This document shows positions 7,025 through 13,803 of a DNA stretch of 13,803 nucleotides, piece after piece. Location: the NCBI GenBank assembly GCA_017437705.1, contig JAFRYJ010000226.1, positions 1-13,803 of the forward strand, read 5' to 3'. This DNA comes from Lachnospiraceae bacterium. Lineage in GTDB: Bacteria > Bacillota_A > Clostridia > Lachnospirales > Lachnospiraceae. The position numbers and the translations under genes were made by a program. The notes beneath the pieces were generated by a model. The model was given only the letters and a program-made list of their open reading frames with translations. It did not search any database and had not been told where the DNA came from. Positions within the stretch are counted from its first letter, which is position 1. Every line of letters begins with the position of its first letter.

Positions 7025-7053
7025 ATTTTAGCACTTATACAAGGTTTTTACAA
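7025..7053 (-). promoter_or_regulatory. Promoter candidate P1 of the hydrogenase operon
   Basis: On the minus strand TTGTAA (7048-7053) and TAAAAT (7025-7030) are separated by exactly 17 bp in an AT-rich stretch. This is the best-spaced sigma-A-like promoter upstream of hydC and would give a leader of about 95 nt before ATG 6923. Confidence 0.5.
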
Positions 7054-7091
7054 GGATTTACGGGCAAATAAGTTAAATTTTTGGCAGGCAT

Positions 7092-7105
7092 GTTAATTCT
7101 TTAAC
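7092..7105. promoter_or_regulatory. Rex-like operator candidate
   Basis: GTTAA-TTCT-TTAAC is a perfect 5+5 dyad with a 4-bp spacer, matching the core of the known Rex consensus TTGTTAA-N4-TTAACAA; the outer bases match only on one side (T at 7091, G at 7106). A further GTTAA half-site lies at 7072-7076. Rex senses the NADH/NAD+ ratio and commonly controls fermentation and hydrogenase genes in Firmicutes. The site is 38 bp upstream of the P1 -35 box, so simple promoter occlusion would need another start. A weak TTAACA with ACTTAT 17 bp on overlaps it. Confidence 0.5.
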
Positions 7106-7195
7106 GCGTGATGCCGAAAGTGTTTCATATGGGGCTTTTATCGGTGTTTTGGGGGTGGTTCTGAACGGACGTTTTATGCTCTTTGCAGCATCAAA

Positions 7196-7244
7196 AGACC
7201 CCTGCTTCAAAGCCGCGCATGATGCCGGCCCTGAGCAGGGGTCT
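7196..7244 (-). terminator. Terminator of the kinase transcription unit
   Basis: AGACCCCTGC (7196-7205) and GCAGGGGTCT (7235-7244) form a perfect 10-bp stem, with a smaller GC-rich hairpin in the loop. On the minus strand TTTTGATG follows. It begins about 30 nt after the kinase stop codon. Confidence 0.7.
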
Positions 7245-7273
7245 GGTGCATTACATTCTGTTTTTATATGCAG

Positions 7274-9529
7274 TTATCCGGCATCACTTTCGGATCCCTT
7301 TTCGGTATTCACCGTCAGCGGCTGCTGGAAATAATAGATATCGTCCGTTCCCCAGGGCACCAGTATGAAGCCGAAGGGCGCGGTGTTGAAAAACCTGATG
7401 CTGGTAAGTCCGCCGTTCTTCTCAAACTCCTCCAGCCGGCCGTTGTAGTAGAGTATCGATTTTGTCCATGATACCGATATAACGGCTATACTGTCTTTAT
7501 AATCCCAGAGGGTGGCGTCTTCGGTGTATCCGCCGTTTTCGAAGTAAACGATGCAGTCGGAACCTGAGTTTATATCGGGGATGTTGATCCCGGTGCAGGC
7601 GCTGTTATTAAAGGTGAAATAGTTGCCGGTGGAGGTGCTGCCGTATTTGCCCAGGCTGCCCTTCAGATAATTCAACGGACATATGTAACTGAGCCCGTAA
7701 GCGTTTTCGGGAGATTGGAGGACAAGGTCTCCGTAGTCCCTTTTAATGCTGAAATACAGAGAGTCTTCAACATTAAGCAGCTCGATCTGATCGGCCTTGA
7801 CGGTAATACCGAACTCATCGCCGGCCCGCTCCAGTAATTCGGCATAATACTTTTCGGAATATTCACTTCCCACCGGTTCTATATAGAGGGTGGCGTCGTC
7901 CACAAAAGGATAACCGATAACAAAGAACCGGCCTTCTTTTTCATCCATGAATTCCGCAGCAATTATATTCTTGCCGTCTGTTGACTGGAAGCATAAGAAA
8001 TCGTAAGGCATGGAATAGAGGATGTAATTGCCCTTATCCGTGATGACCGTACGGGTCTTTGTTCTGCTTACGAAGGTGTTCCAGCCGTCCTTATATTCGT
8101 GGAGACCGTAGAAAAGGTTCAGGCCTGCAGATTCGAGTATTGCGTCTTTTGTCTCGGTCTCGGTCTCCGTTTCGGGAGGTTCCGTTTCCGATCCTGACGG
8201 AGGCAGAGGTACGGTCTCCGTTTCCGGCGGGTTCGTGGCGGTATCAGTGGTGTCCGTTATGTTGCTGGCGCTGTCGTCGCCTTTGCTGCCGAAGGGATTT
8301 ACGATGATCAGGACGATGGCGGCAATGGCGCATACAGCGAGTATCGCCGCTATAAGGCCGGCCTTGCCCTTTTTCTTCGGCTTTTCAGGTCCCTGTCCGC
8401 CCGATGATATCTCGTATGAGGGTTCTTCATATTCGGGGGCTTCATATACGGGTCTGCTGGTTTCGGGCCTGCTCACATGTGCTTCGGCGGGCCTTGAGCT
8501 TACGCGGTCCTCAGCGGGCCTCGAGCTTACACTGCCGCCCGAAGGTGCTGATGCCTGCTCCGCAGATGGTATCTTCTGCATCGGTATCACGGGTGCAGCG
8601 GGTCTTTGGCCGGGCTCCTGAGAAGGCTCGTCAAAACAGCTCTCAAAGGCTTTCTTGAGAGCGCTCATGGACTGCCAGCGGTCCTCGCCTCTTATGGAAA
8701 GGCCCTTCATAAGGACTTCCTCCACCAGGGGATCGATGCTGATGCCCAGCTGTGACGGCGTCTTCAGCTCATCCAGCAGAAGGCGCTGCAGGGAATCGTC
8801 GGGCTGCATGCCGGTTATCATTCTGTAAATGGTGGCGCACATGGAATACACGTCGGTCCAGGGGCCCTGAATGCCCTTGGTCCTGTACTGCTCTTCGGGA
8901 GAGTAGCCGGGCTTGAGGACAACAGACAGCGTTAGGTCGCCGGTCTTGTTGATGGCCCTTGCAGCTCCGAAATCCAGAAGCTTGACGGTGCCGTCCTTCT
9001 GCACCATGATGTTGGCCGGGCTTATATCCCTGTGGATAAGCCCCGTTTCGTGGACCTTGGCCAGCGATGCCATCACCGGAGAGAGCAGCCTGAAGGCCTC
9101 GTCAAAGGTCATGATGCCCTTTTCCTTCAGCCAGGTACGCAGATCCGTGCCGTAAAGACGTTCCATTACGATATATGCGGTATTGTTATCCTCGAAATAG
9201 TCTTTTACGGATACGATGCCGGGCACGTTCTGGAATTTCGCCAGCGTACGGGCCTCCTTCAGGAAATCGTGCTTGCCCTTTAAGTACTGCTCTTCGTCGT
9301 CGGGCGACGAGGAGTTCACCTCGGATGATGTCTCCGTGTGCCTCGTTGCGATGCCGCCGGGGAAGTATTCCTTAATGGCCACGTCCAGCTCCAGGGTCTC
9401 ATCGACGCCGAAATAGGTGATGCCGAATCCGCCTTCACCCACGACGCTTTCGATCCTGTATCTGCCTCTTAACAGTGTCCCCTCCTTAAGCTGATGGGGA
9501 CGTGATGTTTTCTTTTCTTCCGTACTCAT
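7274..9529 (-). CDS. Membrane-anchored Ser/Thr protein kinase with a non-PASTA extracellular domain
   Basis: A 751-aa Hanks-type kinase. The N-terminal kinase domain (about 20-300) has the glycine loop GEGGFGITY (31-39), the ATP-binding lysine in VAIKEYFP (K53), a likely alpha-C glutamate (E92), catalytic loop HRDISPANIM (166-175, D168 as base), DFG (186-188) and PGYSPEEQY (207-215) in the activation segment. The usual Lys two residues after the HRD aspartate is Ser170. A proline/serine-rich linker (about 300-385) holds SSRPAE repeats. A basic stop patch (PKKKGKA) and one transmembrane helix (391-410) follow. Outside, an acidic, Pro/Thr-rich stalk with ET repeats (about 420-461) leads to a domain of about 290 residues that I do not recognise; there are no PASTA repeats. 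The kinase faces the cytoplasm and the C-terminal part probably senses something outside. ATG 9529 overlaps the upstream stop (TAATG), and its own ribosome site is weak, suggesting coupled translation. Confidence 0.9.
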   Translation of the reverse strand: MSTEEKKTSRPHQLKEGTLLRGRYRIESVVGEGGFGITYFGVDETLELDVAIKEYFPGGIATRHTETSSEVNSSSPDDEEQYLKGKHDFLKEARTLAKFQNVPGIVSVKDYFEDNNTAYIVMERLYGTDLRTWLKEKGIMTFDEAFRLLSPVMASLAKVHETGLIHRDISPANIMVQKDGTVKLLDFGAARAINKTGDLTLSVVLKPGYSPEEQYRTKGIQGPWTDVYSMCATIYRMITGMQPDDSLQRLLLDELKTPSQLGISIDPLVEEVLMKGLSIRGEDRWQSMSALKKAFESCFDEPSQEPGQRPAAPVIPMQKIPSAEQASAPSGGSVSSRPAEDRVSSRPAEAHVSRPETSRPVYEAPEYEEPSYEISSGGQGPEKPKKKGKAGLIAAILAVCAIAAIVLIIVNPFGSKGDDSASNITDTTDTATNPPETETVPLPPSGSETEPPETETETETKDAILESAGLNLFYGLHEYKDGWNTFVSRTKTRTVITDKGNYILYSMPYDFLCFQSTDGKNIIAAEFMDEKEGRFFVIGYPFVDDATLYIEPVGSEYSEKYYAELLERAGDEFGITVKADQIELLNVEDSLYFSIKRDYGDLVLQSPENAYGLSYICPLNYLKGSLGKYGSTSTGNYFTFNNSACTGINIPDINSGSDCIVYFENGGYTEDATLWDYKDSIAVISVSWTKSILYYNGRLEEFEKNGGLTSIRFFNTAPFGFILVPWGTDDIYYFQQPLTVNTEKGSESDAG

Positions 9530-10890
9530 TATTCCCTGCCTGTAAGTTTCTTGAATTCCTCATTGTAACTTGTGGAGTTTCTGTAAACGTTGTATAAATA
9601 AAAGTTTTCATCCTCGAGAGCGTAGTTGGTGACTTCCTGCATCAGGAATTCCACGGGGTCGTCCGCATCCAGATAGCCCATTACGAAGAGGTCGAAATCG
9701 TCGTTCATGCGGAGGCCCGGGAAGCCGCAGGAAAGCAGGATCTCCGTCAGCCGGGATTCGGTTATCCTGAAATCGTCGGGGATATCCGCCCTGTCTCCGA
9801 AGAAGAGAAGGAAGCAGATGAGGGTGGTCCTGTCTATATCCAGCGTTCCGCGGATGTACTTCCTTATGGTGTTTTCCCCGGCCCGGTTCCTCTGATAGCC
9901 CTTGCCCTTGCCATCCAGCGAATATGCGGAATCGATCTCCTTTTCGCGGCTCTCCAGCTCCTGCTGTTTACTCTCGATGATCTCGTCATCGGAAAGGGGG
10001 CCGTACTTTTTCGGATCCTGACGCCTTAATGCCGCTGCCATGCGCTGCCTGTCGTCGTCAGGCATATCCGTGAAGGAGCCGTAGTATTCCAGCAGCACGT
10101 TGACCCAATCCAGATCCACGTATTCGAAGTAGAAGTAGTTGAAATCGTCGAATATCTCGCCGCAGGAGATGGCGCAGCCGTTGAGGAATTCCCTTATTTC
10201 AGGCACCGTCATCTTTTTCCTGGAAAGAGGCGTGATGCCCTTGAACATCGTAAGCAGGTTGGCGGCGTTTTCCGGGGTCTCTCCGGCTTCTATGGCTTCT
10301 ATGTAGTTTTCGATGCCCGTCATCAGGACGAAATACAGGTACTTGCAGAAGTAGTAGCGCGTTTTCTCCCGCACCAGGCTGAAGGCCTTAATGTTCTCCG
10401 TGAGGAAGGCTTCGAATCCGCCCTGGCCCGATGCGGCCTCGGCGATCTTTTTCTCCATCATCACGGTGAGGTGCTTTGTATAGAGGGACAGCTCGTCACC
10501 CTCGGAATTTTCCGTGACGTACTCCTTCAGATCCTGAACGGTTATCTTTGAATCGCGGAAATATTTGCCCTGCAGTTCCGGCAGATTCCTGATGTTCTCG
10601 CACTTGTCCTGAAGGTGCGACCACTCCTCGTAGGAGAGGCCGTTAAGGAAGGCGTAGAAAAGACCGGCTTCCCACAGGCTCCTGGCGTAGAGCTTTGCGC
10701 AGCCGTTTTCCTCCAGCTTCTGATTGAGTTCTTCCAGCGTCATTTTTCTGACGAAGCCCAGGGCAATGATGCGGTATCTTAAAGGCACCTTCTGAATGGT
10801 GGCCGCATCGAAACGGAGGCTTTCGTCGATCATGACGCCGCCGTTTTCCTCGTGCATGAGCTCCGACACGATGGTATCAAATGCATTCAT
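9529..10890 (-). CDS. Uncharacterised 453-aa helical protein coupled to the kinase
   Basis: I do not recognise a named family. The protein is soluble by inspection, largely helical and rich in charged residues, with no signal peptide, membrane span or obvious catalytic motif. Residues about 35-95 (RYRIIALGFVRKMTLEELN ... FLNGLSYEEW) could hold a helix-turn-helix-like unit. Residues 300-325 form a charged helix (ESKQQELESREKEID). Residues about 338-415 (YIRGTLDIDRTTLICFLLFF, then RLTEILLSCGFPGL) resemble a helical module I associate with XRE-like proteins next to Firmicute kinases; that link is from memory and uncertain. Its stop codon overlaps the kinase start by one base, so the two are made together, and it may be a substrate or scaffold of the kinase. 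The start is uncertain: ATG 10890 has only AAGG close by, and ATG 10857 is an alternative with GGAG close by. Confidence 0.8.
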   Translation of the reverse strand: MNAFDTIVSELMHEENGGVMIDESLRFDAATIQKVPLRYRIIALGFVRKMTLEELNQKLEENGCAKLYARSLWEAGLFYAFLNGLSYEEWSHLQDKCENIRNLPELQGKYFRDSKITVQDLKEYVTENSEGDELSLYTKHLTVMMEKKIAEAASGQGGFEAFLTENIKAFSLVREKTRYYFCKYLYFVLMTGIENYIEAIEAGETPENAANLLTMFKGITPLSRKKMTVPEIREFLNGCAISCGEIFDDFNYFYFEYVDLDWVNVLLEYYGSFTDMPDDDRQRMAAALRRQDPKKYGPLSDDEIIESKQQELESREKEIDSAYSLDGKGKGYQRNRAGENTIRKYIRGTLDIDRTTLICFLLFFGDRADIPDDFRITESRLTEILLSCGFPGLRMNDDFDLFVMGYLDADDPVEFLMQEVTNYALEDENFYLYNVYRNSTSYNEEFKKLTGRE

Positions 10891-10961
10891 GGCCTTATGC
10901 GCGGGGAAATAACTGATATTTCCGCCTGAAAAATGGGTTAAAACAAATTTACACCAAGACT

Positions 10962-10967
10962 ATTATA
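10962..10967 (-). promoter_or_regulatory. Possible -10 box for the 453-aa protein and kinase unit
   Basis: TATAAT on the minus strand lies in an AT-rich stretch about 70 nt before ATG 10890. No good -35 hexamer sits 16-18 bp upstream (ACCAAT, CCAATT or TACCAA). Between it and the start, GGAAAT (10905-10910) and ATTTCC (10918-10923) could form a small leader hairpin. Confidence 0.3.
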
Positions 10968-11056
10968 TAATGAATATTTCCTCAATTGGTATATAAAAAT
11001 AATAAAAAACCTGTGAAAAAGGGTAAATTCAGCCGTCAGCTGCCTGTATTTTAAAA

Positions 11057-11077
11057 GGACCGGTCATCTGCCGGTCC
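11057..11077 (-). terminator. Terminator overlapping the end of the lysR gene
   Basis: GGACCGG (11057-11063) and CCGGTCC (11071-11077) form a perfect 7-bp GC-rich stem with a 7-base loop, followed on the minus strand by TTTTAAAAT. The lysR stop codon (11064-11066) lies in the loop, so the terminator begins inside the coding sequence. Confidence 0.75.
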
Positions 11078-11993
11078 CCTTCAGGTATTTCTGTATCTCT
11101 TCTATGTACATCTCTCCGGTCCGCGAAAGCGGCCGGTCTTTTTTGATTATGTACCCGATCTCCATCTCGTCCTTGGAGGGCGAGCCCTTGCCGGTCTTCA
11201 GCGGTACGGCGATATAATCCGAGCCGTTCAGCTCCTCGCAGATGATGCCGGAGCAGATCGTATATCCGTTGAGTCCCACCATGAAATTCAGCACCGTGGC
11301 CCTGTCGTTGCACTTGATTATCCTGGGGTATTCCCGCATGCTGTACAGCTCCTCCGCATAGTAGAGCGACGCATTGTCGCCCTGCTCGAAGGAAAGACAG
11401 GGATAATCGTCCAGATCCTGCATCCTTATGAACGGCCTGTCCGCCAGGGGATGGCCCTTCCACAGATAAACATAGGCCCCGCAGTCGATCAGTTTGTGAT
11501 ACTCCAGCTCGTTGGACTTCAGTATCTTCCGGATGGCCGTCCTGTTGAAGTTAGAGAAATAAAGGATGCCGATCTCGCTCCTTTGGGTGGAGACATCACT
11601 GATGACCTCGCGGGTCTTCGTCTCGCGGATGGCGAATTCATATTCGGACATGTTGAACTGCTTGGCCATCTCCACGAAGGCCTTTACCGCGAAGGTGTAG
11701 TGCTGGGTGGACACGCCGAATTTCTTCTTCAGATTGCCCCGCACGCCGTATTTGCCCATGATGGATTCGTATTCCTCGTAGAGCTGGCGGGCGTAGGCGA
11801 TGAATTCGGAGCCGTCGTTGGTGAGGGCGATGCCCTTGCCGCTCCTTGTAAAGATGGTGATGCCCAGCTCCGCCTCCAGCTTTTTGATGGCGCCGGAAAG
11901 AGAGGGCTGCGAAACGTATAAAAGCTCGGCGGCCTTATTAAGAGAGCCCGCGTTGGCTACGGTGATGGCATAGTGCAGCTGCTGTAATGTCAT
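11064..11993 (-). CDS. LysR-family transcriptional regulator
   Basis: A 309-aa protein of typical LysR length. The N-terminal winged helix-turn-helix (about 1-60) is clear: MTLQQLHYAITVANAGSL, then NKAAELLYVSQPSLSGAIKKLE, then LGITIFTRSGKGIALT. The rest (about 90-300) is the effector-binding domain. ATG 11993 has AGGAGG four bases upstream. The gene starts 22 nt after the cysK stop on the same strand, so the two are very likely co-transcribed. A role in sulfur or cysteine control (CysB/CysL-like) is reasonable from this context, but the effector cannot be read from the sequence. LysR regulators are more often divergent from their targets than downstream in the same operon. Confidence 0.92.
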   Translation of the reverse strand: MTLQQLHYAITVANAGSLNKAAELLYVSQPSLSGAIKKLEAELGITIFTRSGKGIALTNDGSEFIAYARQLYEEYESIMGKYGVRGNLKKKFGVSTQHYTFAVKAFVEMAKQFNMSEYEFAIRETKTREVISDVSTQRSEIGILYFSNFNRTAIRKILKSNELEYHKLIDCGAYVYLWKGHPLADRPFIRMQDLDDYPCLSFEQGDNASLYYAEELYSMREYPRIIKCNDRATVLNFMVGLNGYTICSGIICEELNGSDYIAVPLKTGKGSPSKDEMEIGYIIKKDRPLSRTGEMYIEEIQKYLKGTGR

Positions 11994-12015
11994 GGTTCCT
12001 CCTTGCTGCTATGGG

Positions 12016-12945
12016 TCATTCTTTGAACATGGGCGTGGAAAGATACCGGTCTCCGGTATCCGGCAGCAGGGCGACGATCGTTTTGCCTTCGTTTTCGGGA
12101 AGCTCCGCCAGCTTCAATGCGGCAAAAAGCGCAGCACCGGAAGTGATGCCGCAGAGCACGCCTTCCTCCCTGGCAAGGGCCCTGCCGGTCTCGTAGGCGT
12201 CTTCATCCGTTACGGCGATGACCTGATCGTAAAGCTCCGTATCCAGTATTTCGGGCACGAAGTTTGCGCCGATGCCCTGAAGCCCGTGAGGACCTGCGTG
12301 GCCTTCGGACAGAAGAGGTGAGCGGGCCGGTTCAACGGCCACGATCTTAACGCCGGGATCCTTCTCCTTAAGGTATCTGCCGGTCCCCGTAAGAGTGCCT
12401 CCGGTGCCCACGCCGGCTATGAAGATGTCGACTTTGCCGTCTGTATCGTTATATATCTCGGGACCGGTGGTCTCGTAATGGGCCTGAGGGTTTGCGGGAT
12501 TCACAAACTGTCCGGGGATGAAGCTGCCGGGGATCTCCGCCGCCAGCTCCTCGGCCTTTTTAATGGCGCCGCTCATTCCCTCGGCACCGGGAGTGAGTAC
12601 GATCTCGGCTCCGTATGCCTTAAGCAGGCTTATGCGCTCCACGCTCATGGTGTCGGGCATTGTAAGTATCGTTTTGTAGCCTCTTGCCGTACCGATGGCT
12701 GCCAGGCCGATGCCGGTATTGCCGCTGGTGGGCTCGATGATGACGGAGCCTTCCTTAAGCTGTCCCGCAGCCTCGGCGGTCTCGATCATCTTTTTTGCGA
12801 TCCTGTCCTTGGCCGATCCCGCGGGATTCAGGTATTCCAGCTTTACCAGGATGTCGGCCTTAAGAGACCTGTTATTCATGAAGTTATTGAGCTTTAAAAG
12901 GGGTGTGCCACCCACAAGATCCGTGAGCGATCCGAAAACCTTCAT
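12016..12945 (-). CDS. cysK: Cysteine synthase A (O-acetylserine sulfhydrylase)
   Basis: PLP enzyme that makes cysteine from O-acetylserine and sulfide in the cytoplasm. A 309-aa reading starts at ATG 12945, with GGAGG six bases upstream; a further in-frame ATG at 12975 would add MNFSKQRRYI, which is not typical of the family. Motifs: PLP lysine K46 in NPAGSAKDRIA, substrate loop EPTSGNTGIG (71-80), PLP phosphate loop GVGTGGT (178-184), EPARSPLLSEG (205-215) with GLQGIGANFVP (221-231), and GITSGAA (266-272) with the serine near the PLP ring nitrogen. Length and motifs fit CysK better than cystathionine beta-synthase or the longer CysM types. It is the first gene of a unit that continues into lysR and is divergent from the sugar-nucleotide dehydrogenase gene. 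Confidence 0.95.
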   Translation of the reverse strand: MKVFGSLTDLVGGTPLLKLNNFMNNRSLKADILVKLEYLNPAGSAKDRIAKKMIETAEAAGQLKEGSVIIEPTSGNTGIGLAAIGTARGYKTILTMPDTMSVERISLLKAYGAEIVLTPGAEGMSGAIKKAEELAAEIPGSFIPGQFVNPANPQAHYETTGPEIYNDTDGKVDIFIAGVGTGGTLTGTGRYLKEKDPGVKIVAVEPARSPLLSEGHAGPHGLQGIGANFVPEILDTELYDQVIAVTDEDAYETGRALAREEGVLCGITSGAALFAALKLAELPENEGKTIVALLPDTGDRYLSTPMFKE

Positions 12946-12988
12946 AATATACCTCCGTTGTTTTGAGAAGTTCATTTATTCAAGAAGA

Positions 12989-13018
12989 ATCATAGATTTT
13001 ATGACGTATTCTTGTCAA
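12989..13018 (-). promoter_or_regulatory. Promoter of cysK-lysR
   Basis: On the minus strand a consensus TTGACA (13013-13018) and TATGAT (12989-12994) are separated by 18 bp. The leader to ATG 12945 is under 40 nt, with no room for a T-box or riboswitch. A small dyad ATTC-AAGAA-GAAT (12978-12990) overlaps the expected start site and could be a regulator site; this is weak. Confidence 0.6.
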
Positions 13019-13082
13019 TAGCGCGGCACCCGCGAAATGCGTAGGAACAGCATGAAAACGGCGGCGGGCACGGCCCCGTTCA

Positions 13083-13111
13083 TTGACTATATTTGAGGTA
13101 TAAGATAAAAT
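13083..13111 (+). promoter_or_regulatory. Promoter of the UDP-glucose-dehydrogenase-like gene
   Basis: TTGACT (13083-13088) and TAAAAT (13106-13111) are separated by exactly 17 bp. It points away from the cysK promoter; the two -35 boxes are about 65 bp apart across a GC-rich stretch (13019-13082). Confidence 0.6.
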
Positions 13112-13165
13112 ATTATACCGAATATAAACGTGTACGACAGATATTCATAAATCACAAGGGAGCAT

Positions 13166-13177
13166 ATGAAACAGTGA
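13166..13177 (+). other. Three-codon minimal ORF overlapping the dehydrogenase start
   Basis: ATG AAA CAG TGA (Met-Lys-Gln-stop) lies 3 nt after AAGGGAG, and its TGA overlaps the GTG start of the dehydrogenase as GTGA. It may be chance, a coupling mini-ORF that feeds ribosomes into the GTG start, or the trace of an indel that displaced an ATG start. Confidence 0.25.
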
Positions 13178-13803
13178 ACATTGCAGTTGCGGGCGCCGGA
13201 TACGTGGGACTTTCGGTCTCTCTGCTCCTGGCGGGGGAAAACAGGGTGACCGCCGTTGATACGGATCCCGAAAAGGTTAAAAAACTGAATACCGAAGCGG
13301 CAGCCGGATTTCCGGAGGCGGCGCCCTTCCTGAAGGGCAGAAGGCCGGATCTTACCGTTGTTTCAGACGGAACAGAAGCTTACAGGAATGCCGACATTGT
13401 TATCATATGTACGCCCACCGACTACGATGAAGAGGCCGGAGGCCTTGATACATCATCGGTGGAAGCGGTCATAGAGGAAGTAACGGAAGCCGGGAGCAGG
13501 GCGTATATCGTCATAAGATCCACGGTGCCGGTGGGCTTCACTGACAGGATGAACGGGAGATACGGTACGGACCGCATCCTTTTCAGCCCGGAATTCCTCA
13601 GGGAGGCGCATTGCCTGGAGGACAGCTTTTATCCCTCCAGGGTCATCATCGGAGCACGGAAGGATCCGGAGGCTGAAAGATATGCGAGGGAGTTCGGAGA
13701 GCTTATGCTCGGCAGTGCTCTCAGTGATGCTCCCCTCCTCCTGATGAGCCCTGCAGAGGCGGAAGCGGCAAAGCTTTTCGCTAATACGTATCTTGCCGCC
13801 AGA
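13174..13803 (+). CDS. ugd: UDP-glucose 6-dehydrogenase-like nucleotide-sugar dehydrogenase (3' truncated by window)
   Basis: NAD+-dependent oxidation of a nucleotide sugar to the uronic acid, feeding capsule or other surface polysaccharides. 210 residues are visible and the frame is open to the window end. Motifs: N-terminal Rossmann fold AVAGAGYVGLS (4-14) with an acidic residue (D29) at the end of the second strand, CTPTDYDEE (79-87), RSTVPVG (115-121), FSPEFLREA (137-145), PSRVIIG (154-160) and KLFANTYLA (200-208). The order and spacing match the short E. coli Ugd type of about 390 aa. GDP-mannose or UDP-ManNAc dehydrogenases are less likely, but the catalytic Cys region lies outside the window. 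Start: GTG 13174, giving VNIAVAGAGYVG, the usual family N-terminus. AAGGGAG (13156-13162) is 11 nt upstream, a long spacing. Confidence 0.88.
   Translation, partial: MNIAVAGAGYVGLSVSLLLAGENRVTAVDTDPEKVKKLNTEAAAGFPEAAPFLKGRRPDLTVVSDGTEAYRNADIVIICTPTDYDEEAGGLDTSSVEAVIEEVTEAGSRAYIVIRSTVPVGFTDRMNGRYGTDRILFSPEFLREAHCLEDSFYPSRVIIGARKDPEAERYAREFGELMLGSALSDAPLLLMSPAEAEAAKLFANTYLAAR

Noticed and set aside
1394..7244. Shared TTTTGATG tail after the hydrogenase and kinase terminators
   Set aside because: Only a few bases beyond the T-run are shared, which is within chance for two terminators.
7149..7471. Plus-strand frames of 61-67 aa over the kinase terminator and kinase 3' end
   Set aside because: They overlap a strong terminator hairpin and the antisense of the kinase, and carry no ribosome site or recognisable motif.
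12946..13000. T-box or S-box riboswitch before cysK
   Set aside because: The leader from the predicted start to the RBS is under 40 nt and contains no terminator or T-box motif.

Overview
The window looks like chromosomal DNA of an anaerobic, moderate-GC Firmicute, most likely a clostridial relative of the Lachnospiraceae. This is an inference from the [FeFe]-hydrogenase operon, the strong AGGAGG ribosome binding sites, the Ser/Thr kinase with an HRDxS catalytic loop, and the style of the FtsX permease. No rRNA, tRNA, CRISPR array, insertion sequence or phage gene is visible.

Layout. (1) Bases 1-1038, plus strand: C-terminal part of an FtsX-type ABC permease, cut by the window edge. (2) Bases 1039-1453: a convergent intergenic stretch packed with dyads, namely three copies of a short palindromic repeat whose stem changes are compensated, a nested dyad, a long hairpin and a clean terminator. 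(3) Bases 1454-6923, minus strand: a three-gene hydrogenase operon transcribed hydC, hydB, hydA. The middle gene is a fusion of an NADH-binding HydB/NuoF flavoprotein with a complete GltD/NfnB-like NADP(H)-FAD oxidoreductase that replaces the usual C-terminal ferredoxin domain. Upstream lie two sigma-A-type promoter candidates, a dyad over one -10 box, and a Rex-like GTTAA-N4-TTAAC dyad. (4) Bases 7274-10890, minus strand: a translationally coupled pair, an unrecognised 453-aa helical protein followed by a membrane-anchored Ser/Thr kinase with a non-PASTA extracellular part. (5) Bases 11064-12945, minus strand: cysK followed by a LysR-family regulator. (6) Bases 13174-13803, plus strand: start of a UDP-glucose-dehydrogenase-like gene, cut by the window edge and divergent from cysK.

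How they work together. HydC, HydB and HydA would form one cytoplasmic redox complex linking H2, ferredoxin and NAD(H). The extra GltD/NfnB domain suggests that NADP(H) also enters the same complex, which is the most interesting proposal here. Two expected cysteines are serine instead: the second thioredoxin-fold [2Fe-2S] ligand of HydB (Ser34) and the second residue of the HydA L1 CC pair (Ser307). The kinase pair, the cysK-lysR pair and the sugar-nucleotide dehydrogenase look like separate transcription units.
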